Source of the DNA: Bacteroides sp. CAG:709
GTDB lineage: Bacteria; Bacteroidota; Bacteroidia; Bacteroidales; UBA932
Direction: 5' to 3'
Length of the DNA stretch: 48,046 nt
Assembly: GCA_000434935.1 (NCBI GenBank)
Contig: FR882165.1
Span: 48,727 to 96,772, forward strand
In this document: one piece after another, positions 7,129-16,025 of the stretch
How the letters are laid out: the number at the start of each line of letters is the position of its first letter
Position numbering within the stretch: the stretch's first letter is position 1
The notes under the pieces: generated by a model
What the model was told of the DNA's origin: nothing
Seen by the model: the letters and a program-made list of their open reading frames with translations, nothing else
The model's database searches: none
Translations under genes and position numbers: made by a program

Positions 7129-8958
7129 ATGAAATTGTCGAGAATAATATCAGCCGTCGTGACAGCATTCTGCCTGGCAGGATCTGTCATGACGGCTTCT
7201 GCGGATATTGCGGATGCGGGAACGGAAGAGACTGTGGCGAAGCGGAACTGCATCATCATCCTGGCTCAGTTCAAGAACCTGGAGATGACCCACAGCAGGG
7301 AAAACTTCATCCGTCTGATAAATACAGGCAACCACAGCGTCAAGAAATATTTCACAGACCAGTTCCATGGCAAATGCGAATTCAATTTCGACATCGGTCC
7401 GTTGGTGACATTGAGCAAGCCATTCGAATATTACGGACGCAATGTGAACGGCGCGGACGCCAATGCCGCCGAGGCTGTGGCTGAGGCATGCCGTCTTGCG
7501 GCCAGACAAGGTGTCGATTTCAGCAAATATGACGACGACGGCGACGGGACTGTCGACAATGTTTTCGTGTTCACCGCCGGAAAAGACGAGGCCGACGGGG
7601 GAGGGGACAATGCCCTCTGGTCGAATTCCTGGTCGTTGAAAAAGGCGGGTATCAGCCTGACAATCAATGGAAAAAAGATAAACAGGTATGCCATGTGCTC
7701 GGAACTCGGCAGGGGCAAGGACGGCAAATTCCGTCTCGCGGGCATCGGCATGTTCTGTCATGAATTCGGTCATGTGCTGGGGCTCGTGGACCTTTACAAC
7801 ACGGAAGTCCGCGCTACCGAAATCCGGAAAGGCTACCTCTGGGGCACAACGTCTCTGATGGACAACGGCTGCAGGAACAATGAAGGCCGTACGCCGCCGA
7901 ACCTCAATGCCATTGAACGGGATATGCTCGGAATCGGGAACCCGGAGACATTGGCCGAAGGCCATTATATTCTGGAGCCTATTCATGAGAACGGGCGGTA
8001 TCTGCGCTTCGACACGGCGAATGAGGGCGAATATTTTCTGGTGGAGTGTCGCGCTCAGGTCGGCTGGGATATGTATATCGGCGGCAAGGGACTGGCTATC
8101 TATCACATTGACAAGTCCTCCGCGAAGACCGGACATTCGAAGAAGTACGAGCGTGTGGCGACAGCTGCGGAACGCTGGCTGAGCAACGAGGTGAACTGTA
8201 ATCCGGACCATGAGTGCGCCGATATGGTGGAGGCGCTGCCGGAAGCCGTGGATGTCAGCCAGGTTTTCTATCCGTACGGAAAGAACAATGAGTTTTCGGC
8301 GGAGTCTGTGCCGGCGTTCAGACTATGGGACGGGACCATGGCCCCGCTGGCAATCAAGGATATCATGATCGCCGGTAACAATGTGGAATTCAATGTGGTA
8401 AGGAATTCCGGAACGACGGTTCCCGAGGCATTGGAACTGCGCAGCCAGGTTTTCCAGGATGTGGCGATACTTCAATGGAAGGCGGAAACGCATGGCGCTT
8501 CAATCCCTGCCAAGGTGGTATGGGGACCGGCCGACGCGGAAGGCGTTGAAGAAAATGTATATCCGTACGATGCGGGGGAATATGCGTTGAGGATCGAGGG
8601 GCTCAAGCCGTCCACGACCTATACGGTGAAGATCCAGTACGAGACGGAATCGGGAACAGGGAAGGAAATCACGGTGAAAGTCGTCACCAAACGTGTGTAC
8701 AACGACGGTTATCCGTTCATATATCTCAAGGATGTCGAGCGTAATACGGACCTTTCATTCAAGGCCGGGACAATGATTCCGCTGATTGTCTATAACCTGA
8801 GCAATGCGCTCGGAGTGGAGTGGCTCATGGACGGAAAGGAGATTGCACCGGGGAAGGACGGGTATTTCCGGGTGGACAGGAGCTGTGTGATTTCGGCCCA
8901 CATCACATATATTGACGGGTCCACTGATATCATAGAGAAAAAGATGGTTGTGAGATGA
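7129..8958 (+). CDS. Secreted M6-family-like metalloprotease
   Basis: This is a 609-residue exported zinc protease. Residues 1-26 form a signal peptide ending VMTASADIA. The catalytic domain follows (about 35-330). It contains HEFGHVLGLVDLYN with zinc ligands His211 and His215, general base Glu212 and the metzincin-like third position at Asp221, and a YDDDGDGTVDNVFVF segment typical of M6 (immune inhibitor A-like) enzymes, which likely binds calcium. A fibronectin type III-like domain is visible at about 430-525 (LKPSTYTVKIQYE type strand pattern), then a C-terminal beta domain. Substrate proteins are unknown. The stop overlaps the next gene's start (ATGA), so both are made from one message. 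Confidence 0.85.
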   Translation: MKLSRIISAVVTAFCLAGSVMTASADIADAGTEETVAKRNCIIILAQFKNLEMTHSRENFIRLINTGNHSVKKYFTDQFHGKCEFNFDIGPLVTLSKPFEYYGRNVNGADANAAEAVAEACRLAARQGVDFSKYDDDGDGTVDNVFVFTAGKDEADGGGDNALWSNSWSLKKAGISLTINGKKINRYAMCSELGRGKDGKFRLAGIGMFCHEFGHVLGLVDLYNTEVRATEIRKGYLWGTTSLMDNGCRNNEGRTPPNLNAIERDMLGIGNPETLAEGHYILEPIHENGRYLRFDTANEGEYFLVECRAQVGWDMYIGGKGLAIYHIDKSSAKTGHSKKYERVATAAERWLSNEVNCNPDHECADMVEALPEAVDVSQVFYPYGKNNEFSAESVPAFRLWDGTMAPLAIKDIMIAGNNVEFNVVRNSGTTVPEALELRSQVFQDVAILQWKAETHGASIPAKVVWGPADAEGVEENVYPYDAGEYALRIEGLKPSTTYTVKIQYETESGTGKEITVKVVTKRVYNDGYPFIYLKDVERNTDLSFKAGTMIPLIVYNLSNALGVEWLMDGKEIAPGKDGYFRVDRSCVISAHITYIDGSTDIIEKKMVVR

Positions 8959-9362
8959 AACGGAAATTGTTCATACTGACGGCATTGGCTTGTGTGCTCG
9001 GATGCGCTCCGGAGCATGAGCCGGATGCTGCGTTCCTGGAACAGGACTGTCTGGCGCTGGAGGTGAAAGGCGCCAGGGAGGTGCTCTATCAGCCGGAAAC
9101 ATGGCAGCTCGGGTTCAGTCGTGAGAACAAGCAGTTCCGTGTGCATAATGACACCATGTCGGAGTATTATGTCGTAACTTGCTCTGCCATACCGGATTTC
9201 GTGGGGCAGAAGATTACCTGCTCCGTCAAATATGCCTCCTACAAGATGACGGTATACAAGAGCAGTCTGGCTTTCGAGGTGAAGAAAATCAATGACGAGG
9301 GCGTCGTCTGGCTATGGAACTCACGGAAGCGTGTCGGCATGACGGTCAAGATATTGAGATGA
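8955..9362 (+). CDS. Small lipoprotein of unknown function
   Basis: The 135-residue product begins with a lipoprotein signal (MKRKLFILTALACVLGCAPE), with Cys17 as the likely lipidated residue. The rest is predicted beta-rich with no motif I recognise. The start ATG overlaps the protease stop in an ATGA tetranucleotide, so translation is coupled. It may be a partner, inhibitor or surface tether for the protease, but nothing in the sequence proves that. A strong hairpin lies immediately after the stop. Confidence 0.75.
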   Translation: MKRKLFILTALACVLGCAPEHEPDAAFLEQDCLALEVKGAREVLYQPETWQLGFSRENKQFRVHNDTMSEYYVVTCSAIPDFVGQKITCSVKYASYKMTVYKSSLAFEVKKINDEGVVWLWNSRKRVGMTVKILR

Positions 9363-9397
9363 AAACAGGCTGGTCCTTTTTGCGGGCCAGCCTGTTT
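9363..9397. terminator. Bidirectional terminator hairpin
   Basis: AAACAGGCTGG at 9363-9373 is perfectly complementary to CCAGCCTGTTT at 9387-9397, an 11-bp stem with a 13-base loop. It sits between convergent genes: one base after the lipoprotein stop on the plus strand and 20 bases beyond the M49 gene stop on the minus strand. It can serve both, although flanking T-runs are short. Confidence 0.8.
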
Positions 9398-9417
9398 CAG
9401 GTTATATGTCAATTCTG

Positions 9418-11022
9418 TTACCAGACGAACTCGAAGCGGATGTCCACAGGAACGCCGCCGCGGTTCACGTTGGCGATGTCCGCTGACAATGCCTCCGGAA
9501 CTACTGCATGATTCGCCTCATATTCCTTGGCGAACATGTAGTTGCCTGTAGCCTGTGTGGTGATGATGAGGTTTGCCCAGTCTGCGATGGCCTGAGGAAC
9601 CTTGTCGAAATTCACATGATAGAGGCCGTCCTTGTTGCGCTCGAATGCGCCGTTCTCCTTCAGGAAGTTGTAGCACATCATGTTGGCACGTCCGTGAGCG
9701 TCAGCGGCACCGAAACGTACGGAGCGGACCAGGCTGGAAATGTATGTGGTGATGGCTGCCTCCTTGGAAATGAGCGGAATCTCGCCCTTGTCGATAAGGC
9801 TGCATACCATGTAGAGACCGAGAATGTCAGCCTTCGCCTCTTCCCATGTGGAAGCCTGGTTGCCGAGGGCGTCCTTGACACTTCCGAGACCGTTTACAGT
9901 CTCCTTGATGCCGAGGCCGTGAGCCACCTCATGGAAAGTGACATTCCAGAAGAAAGCATCTGCGCTGAGGTATCTCTGCTGCTCAGGCTCGAAGAGAATC
10001 TGGCCGATAGGGTAGACGATCTTGTCGAACTTCGCCTTGATCACATTGCGGAGCTGGAGACGGCGGGTGCCTTTCGCAGCCTGGACCTCGTGGTCGTTAG
10101 GAAGGTTGATGGCGATGGTCTTTCCGCCGGCATTGGCATCACCTGCATAATAGATGGCATCGTAGACGAACATGTCAGACTCGGTTCCCGGCACGAAAGT
10201 CTTGTATTCTTCCGGACAAGGGAGGGATTTCTGGAGTTCAGGAAGCAATGCGATGTATTTGGTGAGTTCTTCGGTCTTCTTCAGGTCCTTCAGGAGGATG
10301 AAGCACTCGTATGATGTCTTGATTCCGTAGACACCGTCCTCGTAGTTCTCGATAGGGCCGATCACCAAGTCCATCTTGCTGTCTTTCATGTCCATCCAAG
10401 CGTAGTCGGACTCCTTGTATGAATCAGTCCTGAGGGCCTCGGCTCTCTTGAGGAGGTAGTTGCGGACACTCTCCTTGATGGTCATCGTGGCGGCGCTTTC
10501 GAGGTAACCGCAGATCTTGTCCACGCTTTCCTTGTATGCGTCATGATACCATACGACCTTCAATTTGCCGTCTTCGCCTCTTCTGATCAATGTATATGGG
10601 CTGTTCTTTGCCGGATCTTCGAGCGCGTCGAATTCTTCTGCGGTCATGTCTTCCGGATAGAAGCATGCGCCGGCAGGTCTTGCGCCATAGCCTTCGATGA
10701 ACGGAGCATTGTCATCCATGCGGTCCCAAGGGCCGTAGTTGATCAATGCGAAATCCTTTGCAGGACCGTCAGGCATGGACATGATGGCGTTCTTGTCGCC
10801 GAATGTCTGTTCCCAAAAAATGTTGTCGACCTCGTCGGCAGCTTTTCTGAAGAGGTTGAGCACCTCTTTTCCGTTGTCGGAAATGCCTTCCATGTAAGGA
10901 GAGCCGATCTGGAACACTGCGTAGGAGTCGATCTTCTTCTGAAGTTCTGACTTGGGTGCCCTGTTGCCGCATGAAACGACGGCGGCGAGGCATAGGCTGG
11001 TCAATAATATTTTCTTTATCAT
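9418..11022 (-). CDS. M49-like (dipeptidyl-peptidase III-type) zinc peptidase lipoprotein
   Basis: The 534-residue product starts with a lipoprotein signal whose cysteine lies in AAVVSCGN, so it is probably anchored in the envelope. The catalytic signature is HEVAHGLG (zinc ligands His364 and His368, base Glu365) followed about 30 residues later by EEAKAD (Glu394/395). That pairing matches the peptidase M49 pattern, in which a second motif of the EExRAD type provides the third zinc ligand. Classical M49 enzymes have a six-residue HEXXGH motif. This protein has the ordinary five-residue HEXXH form, which I recall also occurs in some bacterial M49 members. It probably removes dipeptides from oligopeptides, but activity is inferred. 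It stands alone, convergent with the protease pair. Confidence 0.82.
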   Translation of the reverse strand: MIKKILLTSLCLAAVVSCGNRAPKSELQKKIDSYAVFQIGSPYMEGISDNGKEVLNLFRKAADEVDNIFWEQTFGDKNAIMSMPDGPAKDFALINYGPWDRMDDNAPFIEGYGARPAGACFYPEDMTAEEFDALEDPAKNSPYTLIRRGEDGKLKVVWYHDAYKESVDKICGYLESAATMTIKESVRNYLLKRAEALRTDSYKESDYAWMDMKDSKMDLVIGPIENYEDGVYGIKTSYECFILLKDLKKTEELTKYIALLPELQKSLPCPEEYKTFVPGTESDMFVYDAIYYAGDANAGGKTIAINLPNDHEVQAAKGTRRLQLRNVIKAKFDKIVYPIGQILFEPEQQRYLSADAFFWNVTFHEVAHGLGIKETVNGLGSVKDALGNQASTWEEAKADILGLYMVCSLIDKGEIPLISKEAAITTYISSLVRSVRFGAADAHGRANMMCYNFLKENGAFERNKDGLYHVNFDKVPQAIADWANLIITTQATGNYMFAKEYEANHAVVPEALSADIANVNRGGVPVDIRFEFVW

Positions 11023-11045
11023 ATCGGTTTTGTGTGTTATTCCAA

Positions 11046-11087
11046 TGAAAAAACGGGACTGCGGACCATTAAGTTCGCTGCCCCGTT
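11046..11087 (-). terminator. Rho-independent terminator downstream of tpiA
   Basis: AACGGG (11052-11057) pairs with CCCGTT (11082-11087), and inside it GCGGAC (11061-11066) pairs with GTTCGC (11073-11078). On the minus strand the stem is followed by TTTTTC (11046-11051). It lies about 60 bases past the tpiA stop and 24 bases before the M49 gene, separating the two. Confidence 0.75.
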
Positions 11088-11148
11088 ATTGGTTTTTTGT
11101 TTCCGGGACCGGATTTCCGGTCAGTTGCGGCCCTATGCCGCGCGGAAA

Positions 11149-11904
11149 TTAGAATGACAATGCGATCTGGATGAAATCGTCAGCCTTGAGAGCTGCACCG
11201 CCGATAAGACCACCGTCGATATCAGGACAAGCGAACAATTCCTTGGCATTTGAAGGCTTGCAGCTTCCGCCATAGAGGATGGTGGTGTTCTCTGCTACCT
11301 CTGCACCGAACTTGTCAGCGAGGACCTTACGGATGCATGCGTGGATTTCCTGTGCCTGCTCTGCTGTAGCGGTCTTGCCTGTACCGATAGCCCAAACCGG
11401 CTCGTAAGCTACGATGATTTTGGCCATCTGCTCTGCTGAAAGACCGAAGAGAACGTTCTGGATCTGCTCTGTAACGACTTCGAAGTGCTTTCCTGCCTCT
11501 CTCTGCTCAAGGTTCTCGCCTACGCAGAAGATTACGCCGAGATTGTTTGCAAGTGCAAGGTTTACCTTCTCTACGAGAGTAGCGTCGGTCTCACCATAGT
11601 ACTGCCTTCTCTCTGAATGACCGAGGATTGTATATTCGCAGCCGGCTGAAGCGAGCATTGCAGCAGAAACCTCACCGGTGTAAGCTCCTTTCTCCTTGTC
11701 TGCGCAGTTCTCTGCGGAGAGTTCTACCTTTGAACCCTTCAATACCTGTGATACAGGAACGAGGTGGGTGAATGGAGTCGCGATGATAAGTCCGACAGCC
11801 TCAGGGACCTGGGCTGATTTTTCTACTACTGCTTTTGCAAGTTCTACACCTTCCGGAACGGTTGTGTTCATTTTCCAGTTACCGGCAACAATGTTCTTTC
11901 TCAT
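11149..11904 (-). CDS. tpiA: Triosephosphate isomerase
   Basis: This glycolytic enzyme interconverts dihydroxyacetone phosphate and glyceraldehyde-3-phosphate in the cytoplasm. The 251-residue length is standard. The active site is intact: Asn9 and Lys11 in GNWKMN, His96 in ILGHSERR, and Glu168 in AYEPVWAIGTG, the family signature. The phosphate-binding loop region GGSCKPSNAKEL and GLIGGAALK are also present. It is transcribed alone, divergently from tyrS, with a recognisable promoter before it and a terminator after it. Confidence 0.98.
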   Translation of the reverse strand: MRKNIVAGNWKMNTTVPEGVELAKAVVEKSAQVPEAVGLIIATPFTHLVPVSQVLKGSKVELSAENCADKEKGAYTGEVSAAMLASAGCEYTILGHSERRQYYGETDATLVEKVNLALANNLGVIFCVGENLEQREAGKHFEVVTEQIQNVLFGLSAEQMAKIIVAYEPVWAIGTGKTATAEQAQEIHACIRKVLADKFGAEVAENTTILYGGSCKPSNAKELFACPDIDGGLIGGAALKADDFIQIALSF

Positions 11905-11940
11905 AATATTTCGTATGTTTAATATGTTCTAAACAATCCG

Positions 11941-11971
11941 CAAATTTAATAGATTTGAATTAAATTACCAA
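11941..11971 (-). promoter_or_regulatory. tpiA promoter
   Basis: On the minus strand 11941-11948 reads TAAATTTG (TAnnTTTG consensus) and 11968-11971 reads TTGG as a weak -33 partner, with 19 bases between them. The -7 element is about 36 bases before the tpiA ATG. Confidence 0.6.
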
Positions 11972-11980
11972 TTCTTTCCG

Positions 11981-11988
11981 TATATTTG
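11981..11988 (+). promoter_or_regulatory. tyrS -7 promoter element
   Basis: TATATTTG is an exact TAnnTTTG match 35 bases before the tyrS ATG. A TTTG at 11954-11957 is the only -33 candidate, but its 23-base spacing is longer than usual. The tpiA and tyrS promoters overlap back to back in this short divergent region. Confidence 0.6.
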
Positions 11989-12023
11989 CATTTTGCGACG
12001 AGAATATAAAAATTATAGATATC

Positions 12024-13316
12024 ATGAAAAATTTTGTAGAGGAACTTAAGTGGAGAGGCATGATCCAGGATATCATGCCCGGAACAGAGGAGAAACTGAT
12101 GGAAGGCCCTACAGCAGCATACGTCGGAATCGACCCGACAGCTGATTCCCTTCATATCGGGCACATGGTCAGCATCATGATCCTGAAGCATTTCCAGGAG
12201 TGCGGCCACAAGCCGATCGCACTTGTCGGCGGCGCTACCGGAATGATCGGCGACCCTTCCGGAAAATCACAGGAGAGAAACCTTCTGGATGAGGAAACAT
12301 TGAACCATAACATCGCCTGCATAAAGAAGCAGCTGTCCAAATTCCTGGATTTCGAGTCTGACGCGCCGAACAAGGCCGAGCTCGTGAACAACTACGACTG
12401 GATGAAGGATTACGGTTTCCTGAACTTCATCCGCGACGTTGGCAAGCATATCACCGTGAACTACATGATGGCCAAGGACTCCGTGAAGATGAGATTGTCC
12501 AATGAATCACGCGAAGGCATGTCTTTCACGGAATTCAGCTACCAGCTTCTCCAGGGATATGACTTCCTGTGGCTCTACGAGAACAAGAATTGCCGTCTGG
12601 AAATGGGCGGAAGCGACCAGTGGGGCAATATCACCACGGGTACGGAGCTTATCCGCAGGATGCTCGGCAAGACTGACGCATACGCATTGACCTGTCCTCT
12701 CATCAGGAAGGCCGACGGCAGAAAGTTCGGCAAGACCGAGAACGGCAACATCTGGCTCGACCCTGAAAGGACATCGCCATACGAGTTCTACCAGTTCTGG
12801 CTCAATGTTTCCGACGAGGATGCCGAGAGATATATCAAGATTTTCACCCTTCTCACGAAAGAAGAAATCGAGGCTGCCATTGAGGAGCACAAGCAGGATC
12901 CCGGTCAGCGCAAGCTCCAGAAGCTTCTGGCCAAGGAGATTACGATCATGGTACATGGTGAGCAGGAGTATGAGAATGCACTTTCCGCATCCAAGATGCT
13001 GTTCGGAAACGCTACTTCCGACGAGTTGAGGAAACTTGATGAAAGGACATTCCTCGCTGTGTTCTCCGGCGTACCTACGTTCGAAATCCAGAAGTCGGAT
13101 CTTCCTTGCAATATCATTGACCTTCTCGCCGTGAAGACTCAGGTGTTCCCGTCCAAGGGCGAGTGCCGCAAGATGATTCAGGGCGGCGGCGTAAGCATCA
13201 ACAAGGACAAGGTTGCCGACGTGGAATATGAGGTGAGCGAAAAGGATATCGTGGATGGAAAATACATCCTCGCACAGCGTGGTAAGAAGAACTATAACCT
13301 TATAAAAATCATCTAG
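12024..13316 (+). CDS. tyrS: Tyrosyl-tRNA synthetase
   Basis: This class I aminoacyl-tRNA synthetase charges tRNA-Tyr. The 430-residue product has the HIGH motif intact (residues 44-47, in ADSLHIGHMVSI) and the KMSKS-equivalent loop as KFGKT (residues 234-238). The tyrosine/ATP pocket residues are in GATGMIGDPSGKSQER, and GGSDQWGNI is conserved. A C-terminal S4-like tRNA-binding domain ends with GECRKMIQGGGVSINKDKV. Length and motifs are normal for bacterial TyrRS. rbfA starts two bases after the stop, so tyrS, rbfA and the permeases downstream are probably one operon. Confidence 0.98.
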   Translation: MKNFVEELKWRGMIQDIMPGTEEKLMEGPTAAYVGIDPTADSLHIGHMVSIMILKHFQECGHKPIALVGGATGMIGDPSGKSQERNLLDEETLNHNIACIKKQLSKFLDFESDAPNKAELVNNYDWMKDYGFLNFIRDVGKHITVNYMMAKDSVKMRLSNESREGMSFTEFSYQLLQGYDFLWLYENKNCRLEMGGSDQWGNITTGTELIRRMLGKTDAYALTCPLIRKADGRKFGKTENGNIWLDPERTSPYEFYQFWLNVSDEDAERYIKIFTLLTKEEIEAAIEEHKQDPGQRKLQKLLAKEITIMVHGEQEYENALSASKMLFGNATSDELRKLDERTFLAVFSGVPTFEIQKSDLPCNIIDLLAVKTQVFPSKGECRKMIQGGGVSINKDKVADVEYEVSEKDIVDGKYILAQRGKKNYNLIKII

Positions 13317-13318
13317 TT

Positions 13319-13675
13319 ATGGATAACGGAAACGCAGGAGCCAGCACGAGGCAGCTTAAGGTGGCGAAAGAACTCCAGAAGGACCTCGCCGAGATTATCA
13401 GGAGCAAGGGCATGGCCATGTTCGGAGGTGCGATGGTTTCCGTGACGGAAGTCCGCATCAGCCCCGACCTTTCCGTGGCCAAGGTGTATGTCAGCATCTT
13501 CCCTTCATCCAAGGCAGAAGCTGCAATGCAGATCATCGACGACAATGCACGTGCAATCCGCGGTGAACTCGGCCGTCTCGTGGCCAAGCAGTTCCGCATT
13601 GTGCCTGAACTCGTGTTCTATCAGGATTCGACACTTGATTATGTCGAGCATATCGATGAATTGCTGAAGAAATAG
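13319..13675 (+). CDS. rbfA: Ribosome-binding factor A
   Basis: This small protein binds the immature 30S subunit and helps process the 5' end of 16S rRNA. The 118-residue product has the RbfA pattern: RQLKVAKELQKDLAEII near the start, VSVTEVRISPDLSVAKVYVS in the KH-like core, and LVFYQDSTLDYVEHIDELL at the end. It lies between tyrS (two-base gap) and the LolC/E-type permease gene (seven-base gap). Confidence 0.95.
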   Translation: MDNGNAGASTRQLKVAKELQKDLAEIIRSKGMAMFGGAMVSVTEVRISPDLSVAKVYVSIFPSSKAEAAMQIIDDNARAIRGELGRLVAKQFRIVPELVFYQDSTLDYVEHIDELLKK

Positions 13676-13682
13676 TGACGAG

Positions 13683-14915
13683 ATGAACCTGGTCCTCAGA
13701 TTTGCGGTACGTTACCTTTTCGCGAAGAAATCCCATAATGTCATCAACATTATTTCCGCGATAAGTGCCGCAGGTATGGCGACAGGTACAGCCGCGCTTA
13801 TAATTATAATGTCCGTCTACAATGGTTTCGACAGTCTGGTCAAGGACTCTCTCGGGAACATTGAGCCGGACATTCTGGTTTCTCCGGCCAAGGGCAAGGT
13901 ATTCGTTCCAGAGCAGGAGGCATTCGACTGGGCATACGACCAGAGCGAGGTGCTGAACATGTGCAGTGTTCTGGAGGAGAACGTGTTCGTGAACTATGAC
14001 GGACGCAGCGGCGTGGTCAAGGCGAAGGGTGTGGATGCGGTCTATGAAGAGGAGTCCCCGCTGAAGGACCATATCCGCGACGGCAAATTCACATTGCACA
14101 GAGGCGAGGTGCCGCTGGCTGTCATCGGCGCGCGCACGGCCTACACCATGGACATCAGCCCGCGTTTCGTCGCTCCGATTGAGATTTACTTTCCCGCCCG
14201 TGACCGCAACATTTCGCTCGCGAACCCCGCAGCCTCCATCGAAATGGTCAAGGTTTATCCCGCCGGCGTATTTTCTGTCAATGCCGATGTCGACGCAAGC
14301 CTGATGATAGTGCCTATCGAGTCAATGCGGGAGTTGCTGGATTATGACAATGAAGTGTCATCCATAGAGATACGCATTGCGCCGGAGGCAGGAGAAGCTG
14401 GATTGAAGAAGATTATCGGGGGCTTGCGGGAAAGGCTGGGGGATGATTTCGTGGTGCATGACAGGTTCGCGCAGAACCCTGCACTGTACAAGATGATGAA
14501 ATATGAAAAGGCGGCTATCTTCCTGATACTCATATTTATAATCATCATTATCTCGTTCAGTATCTTCGGAAGCCTGTCGATGCTGATTATCGAGAAGAAG
14601 GGGGATATAGCCACGCTCGGCAGCATGGGCGCGCCTGATGGCATGGTGCGTGGCATCTTCATGATGGAAGGCTGGCTGATTTCTGTGCTCGGACTTGTCA
14701 TCGGGCTTGTCGTGGGCATCGGATTCGCATTGCTCCAGCAGAAATTCGGTTTCATAAGTATGCCGGGCGGATTCGTGACAAGGGCATACCCTGTCATTCT
14801 GGAATGGAAAGACATTGTCCTGACATCGGTCTGTGTGCTGGCGGTGGGCTTGCTCATGGCGGTGATTCCGGTGTGGAAGAACATATCTTTTTCGAAAGCC
14901 GTCTACGATGAATAA
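13683..14915 (+). CDS. LolC/LolE-type ABC transporter permease
   Basis: This is an inner-membrane permease of the FtsX/MacB/LolC-E family, which together with an ATPase extracts lipoproteins or similar substrates from the membrane. The 410-residue product has the typical four-helix layout: an N-terminal helix after a basic RYLFAKKSHNVINIISAISA segment, a periplasmic domain of about 230 residues, then three C-terminal helices (AAIFLILIFIIIIISFSIFG onward). The ISAISAAGMATGTAALIIIMSVYNGF stretch resembles LolC/LolE. No partner ATPase is in the window. It is in the tyrS-rbfA transcript and overlaps the next gene by eight bases. Confidence 0.88.
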   Translation: MNLVLRFAVRYLFAKKSHNVINIISAISAAGMATGTAALIIIMSVYNGFDSLVKDSLGNIEPDILVSPAKGKVFVPEQEAFDWAYDQSEVLNMCSVLEENVFVNYDGRSGVVKAKGVDAVYEEESPLKDHIRDGKFTLHRGEVPLAVIGARTAYTMDISPRFVAPIEIYFPARDRNISLANPAASIEMVKVYPAGVFSVNADVDASLMIVPIESMRELLDYDNEVSSIEIRIAPEAGEAGLKKIIGGLRERLGDDFVVHDRFAQNPALYKMMKYEKAAIFLILIFIIIIISFSIFGSLSMLIIEKKGDIATLGSMGAPDGMVRGIFMMEGWLISVLGLVIGLVVGIGFALLQQKFGFISMPGGFVTRAYPVILEWKDIVLTSVCVLAVGLLMAVIPVWKNISFSKAVYDE

Positions 14916-15909
14916 GCGTCTTGCGATAACCTGGCTCTGCTCCGTGGCGGTGCTTTTTCTGCTGGTCGTGGCGGATATCCTGGCCGGGCCGCTGAATATC
15001 GGTATCGCTGATGTTTTCCGGGCCTTGTTTTCCCCGTCCGGGGACAATGCTGATGCTATAGTGCTGCAGCTCAGGCTTCCGCGTCTGGTTACCGCAGTCG
15101 TGGCAGGTGCTGCCTTGGCGATTTCCGGAGCACAGATGCAGGCGATTTTCCGTAATCCTCTTGCCGATCCTCATATTCTCGGTGTAAGTGCGGGTGCCGG
15201 AACCGGTGCGGCAGCCGTGATGCTGATATGCGGTGCGGCCGGTATAGGCGGTCTGGCTTCAGGTCTGGGCCTGGCAGCGGGAGCCGCTCTGGGAGCCGTT
15301 TGTATATCATTGATAATCATGGCGGTCTCAATGCGGGTGCACAATGCTTCCGCTCTTCTGATTACCGGCGTGATGCTGGGATTCATCATGAGCGCGGTGA
15401 CTTCCATAATGCAGTATCAGGTGGATGAGACGCGGTTGAGGATGTTCTGGAACTGGTCCGCAGGCAGTTTCAGCGGCAACAGCTGGCTGGAGATATTGAT
15501 AATGTCCGTGTGCCTGGCCGTCGGAACGGTCCTGGCGCTGGCGGGCAACAAGGGGATGGATGTGCTGCTTTTCGGGGATGATTATGCCCGGGCGGCCGGT
15601 GCCGATGTCCGGAAGATAAGGGGAGTGTCAATGCTGAGCTGCTGCGTGATGACGGGGGCCGTGACGGCATTCTGCGGTCCCGTCGGTTTCATAGGTATCG
15701 TGGCGCCTCATGTGTCGAGGTCGCTTGCCGGCACGTCTTCCATGAGCGCGGTCCTTCCGCTTTCTCTTGTGACCGGTGCCATAATGGGGCTTGCCGGTGA
15801 TTTGCTGTCCCTCATGTTCCCTGTGCCCGTTCCTGTAGGCAGTGCCATCGCTATCTTGGGCATTCCGCTGGTATTCTATATCATGTGGCGGGGCAATGGG
15901 CGGCCGTAA
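14908..15909 (+). CDS. FecCD/BtuC-type ABC transporter permease
   Basis: This is a 333-residue inner-membrane permease of the FecCD family, which moves iron-siderophore complexes, heme or vitamin B12. About ten hydrophobic helices are visible, and the conserved ADPHILGVSAGAGTGA and LRLPRLVTAVVAGAALAISGAQMQ-type segments (given here in part) match the family; GFIGIVAPHVSR contains the loop that contacts the ATPase. Its start overlaps the LolC/E-type gene by eight bases, so it is translationally coupled. The usual binding protein and ATPase genes are absent on both sides, so its partners must be elsewhere. A hairpin follows six bases after the stop. Confidence 0.9.
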   Translation: MNKRLAITWLCSVAVLFLLVVADILAGPLNIGIADVFRALFSPSGDNADAIVLQLRLPRLVTAVVAGAALAISGAQMQAIFRNPLADPHILGVSAGAGTGAAAVMLICGAAGIGGLASGLGLAAGAALGAVCISLIIMAVSMRVHNASALLITGVMLGFIMSAVTSIMQYQVDETRLRMFWNWSAGSFSGNSWLEILIMSVCLAVGTVLALAGNKGMDVLLFGDDYARAAGADVRKIRGVSMLSCCVMTGAVTAFCGPVGFIGIVAPHVSRSLAGTSSMSAVLPLSLVTGAIMGLAGDLLSLMFPVPVPVGSAIAILGIPLVFYIMWRGNGRP

Positions 15910-15915
15910 AATATC

Positions 15916-15948
15916 AGAGGCCGGAAGCATCGCTGCTGTCCGACCTCT
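15916..15948 (+). terminator. Hairpin ending the tyrS-rbfA-permease operon
   Basis: AGAGG-CGG (15916-15924) pairs with CCG-CCTCT (15940-15948) with one mismatch, enclosing a smaller AGCA/TGCT stem. There is no long T-run after it, so it may be an imperfect terminator or an RNA-stabilising hairpin. Confidence 0.55.
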
Positions 15949-15963
15949 AGACGTGTACTAAAA

Positions 15964-15998
15964 CCTAAACCTGCCTTATAGATGCAATATGGTTTAGG
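15964..15998 (-). terminator. Terminator of the histone H1-like gene
   Basis: CCTAAACC (15964-15971) pairs with GGTTTAGG (15991-15998). Read on the minus strand the stem is followed by TTTTAG. It is 28 bases past the stop of the minus-strand gene. A 10-bp palindrome TTGCATGCAA (16003-16012) lies between stop and stem. Confidence 0.5.
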
Positions 15999-16025
15999 AA
16001 TGTTGCATGCAAATGAAAATATTTT

